Both the position numbers and the translations under genes were made by a program. From CALLMM01 sp964429855 (GTDB taxonomy: Bacteria; Armatimonadota; Chthonomonadetes; Chthonomonadales; CAJBBX01), in contig CAYSDM010000005.1 of assembly GCA_964429855.1 (NCBI GenBank), forward strand, positions 42,013 through 106,012: a DNA stretch of 64,000 bases. Reading direction: 5' to 3'. Below the pieces are notes generated by a model. It did not search any database, was not told the DNA's origin, and saw only the letters and a program-made list of their open reading frames with translations. Positions 62,839 through 64,000 of the stretch are shown here, one piece after another (position 1 is the stretch's first letter; each line of letters begins with the position of its first letter).

Positions 62839-64000
62839 CTACTGGTTTTCCAGGTCAAGCTCTTTTCGGAGCAGACGCTTCAGCACCTTTCCCGTTCCGC
62901 CAAGAGGCAGTGAGTCTCGGAACAGCACTTTCCGGGGAACCTTATAGTTGGCAAGATGCTCCCGGCAGAAGGCGAGAATCTCTCTCTCCGTCGCTGCTGC
63001 CTCTTGCTTCAACACAACGACAGCGAGAACCTCCTCGCCGCGTAACGGGTCCGGAGTTCCGATCACGGCGGCATCTTTTATCGCTGGATGGGTATAGAGC
63101 AGCTCCTCTACTTCGCGCGGGTAGACGTTGATACCTCCGACGATAATCATATCTTTCTTGCGATCCAGAATATAGATATATCCGTCGGAATCGATCTTTC
63201 CGATATCGCCGGTATGATACCATCCGCTCTTCATCGCCTCCGCTGTCGCTTCCGGCAAGTTATGATAACCGAGCATCACGTTCTCCCCCCGCACGACAAT
63301 CTCCCCGATCTCATCCGTAGAGAGTTCTCTGTCATTATCATCGAATATCTTGATCTCGACGCCGGGGAGCGGGAGCCCAACACTACCGGGTTTACGAATG
63401 CCTTCCGGCGGATTGACGGAGGTCACGGGAGAGCACTCGGTCGGACCGTCTCCTTCAATGATAATGGTTTTGAACTTCTGCTCAAACGCCTGCATCAGCG
63501 CGACGGGCATCGGCGCTCCTCCGGAGACATTGAGGCGAACGCTGGAGTAGTCAAACGGCTGTGTGGCGGAGAACTGAAGCATTGCGCCATACATCGTGGG
63601 CACGCCTGCAAAAAGCGTGATCCTGTACTTCTCTATGGCTTCCAGAGTGCGAGTCGGGTGAAACAACTCCATTAAGACCGTCTTCGCGCCGCAGAAAAGG
63701 GAGGCGTTCTGGCAGACGGTTCCTGCAAAAGAGTGGAATAGAGGCAGCACGCAGAGAAAGGCGTCATGAAGGTCTATATGCAGTACCTGGCTGATCTGAC
63801 GGCAATTCACCATCAGATTGTGATGTGACAGCAGCGCGCCTTTCGGGCGTCCCGTCGTGCCAGAGGTATAGATGCATACGGCGGGATCATGCGGATCAAT
63901 GACAGAGATATCGGGGGGCGTGTCAGAACCAGATGCCACGAACTCCGCGAAAGTCTCTACCCCCTCCGGCGTTGCAGCGCGATCCCCAATACTCACGACT
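62839..64000 (-). CDS. fadD: AMP-dependent acyl-CoA synthetase, C-terminal part (runs off the right edge)
   Basis: At least 387 codons with the reading frame open at the window edge. ANL-superfamily motifs in order: ICIYTSGTTGRPKGALLSHHN (P-loop type, cut short here), GDGPTECSPVTS, GWYHTGDIGKID with the ribose Asp, and the C-terminal Lys in PLGGTGKVLKRLL. It activates a carboxylic acid to acyl-AMP and then to the CoA thioester. The order and spacing resemble long-chain fatty-acid-CoA ligases of the FadD type; the specificity is not shown by what is visible. Confidence 0.88.
   Translation of the reverse strand, partial: VVSIGDRAATPEGVETFAEFVASGSDTPPDISVIDPHDPAVCIYTSGTTGRPKGALLSHHNLMVNCRQISQVLHIDLHDAFLCVLPLFHSFAGTVCQNASLFCGAKTVLMELFHPTRTLEAIEKYRITLFAGVPTMYGAMLQFSATQPFDYSSVRLNVSGGAPMPVALMQAFEQKFKTIIIEGDGPTECSPVTSVNPPEGIRKPGSVGLPLPGVEIKIFDDNDRELSTDEIGEIVVRGENVMLGYHNLPEATAEAMKSGWYHTGDIGKIDSDGYIYILDRKKDMIIVGGINVYPREVEELLYTHPAIKDAAVIGTPDPLRGEEVLAVVVLKQEAAATEREILAFCREHLANYKVPRKVLFRDSLPLGGTGKVLKRLLRKELDLENQ

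Noticed and set aside
1..64000. Insertion sequences, prophage, CRISPR arrays, rRNA genes
   Set aside because: No transposase, integrase, phage structural gene, regularly spaced repeat or rRNA sequence was seen.

Overview
The window is about 64 kb of a bacterial chromosome, moderately GC-rich, with roughly 50 genes on both strands. No phage, transposase, plasmid or CRISPR signature was seen. Most starts have clear Shine-Dalgarno sequences, several genes use TTG or GTG starts, and promoters close to TTGACA-N17-TATAAT are easy to find. The mix of Tat-exported metabolic enzymes, a ceramidase-like hydrolase, a DUF6807 (PmoA-like) protein, a short GspG-like protein and a GyrA with the HPHGDQ quinolone-pocket sequence suggests a free-living member of a deep phylum such as Armatimonadota (or Planctomycetota/Chloroflexota). 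This placement is inference; no 16S or other decisive marker is present.

Layout. 1-8.7 kb: 5' part of gyrA (minus), a secreted triple YHS-domain protein, tRNA-Ser(CGA), a large exported protein of unknown function, tRNA-Phe(GAA), then a forward run of class II aldolase, PHP phosphoesterase, OGG1-type DNA glycosylase and cysS, ended by tRNA-Ser(UGA) on the other strand. 8.8-13.6 kb: hisC coupled to a DAHP synthase with unusual active-site residues, a Tat-exported sugar-isomerase-like protein, a GspG-like protein and a ceramidase-like hydrolase. 13.8-21 kb: a polysaccharide locus (GT2, two pyruvyltransferase-family proteins, GT4, a PP-loop ATPase-like protein with an AT-rich mosaic centre, and a Wzx-type flippase). 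21-26.7 kb, minus strand: a D-2-hydroxyacid dehydrogenase and P5C dehydrogenase pair, a WecG/TagA glycosyltransferase, and trmB-ahcY.

26.9-37.1 kb: a methyltransferase, a matrixin-like protease, a GlsB-type membrane protein, a MITE/REP-like intergenic repeat, a membrane phosphoesterase, acuC, a KimA-type potassium transporter, nadA, folB, tRNA-Arg(UCG) and a Tat-exported phosphotriesterase. 37.2-44.9 kb: a tightly overlapping three-gene operon of a polytopic membrane protein, a 1605-residue alpha-2-macroglobulin and a VanW protein. 44.9-50.1 kb: an intradiol dioxygenase, a CE1-type esterase, a large single-span protein of unknown function and an O-methyltransferase. 49.9-57.2 kb, minus strand: MFS transporter, DUF6807 protein, 94-residue protein and a large secreted protein form a probable carbohydrate-related operon, next to a Gfo/Idh oxidoreductase with a structured leader. 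57.3-64 kb: thymidine kinase, alpha/beta hydrolase, a kinase-less sensor-like membrane protein, a DUF374 acyltransferase, a GAF histidine kinase, a PhyH dioxygenase and the 3' part of an acyl-CoA synthetase.

The points most worth following up are the natural substitutions at both quinolone-pocket positions of GyrA, the DAHP synthase lacking the metal-ligand His and the KPRT Arg, the mosaic PP-loop gene, the A2M-VanW-membrane operon without PbpC, the 64-residue triple YHS repeat, the DUF6807 operon with its inverted repeat, and the candidate switching leader upstream of the Gfo/Idh gene.
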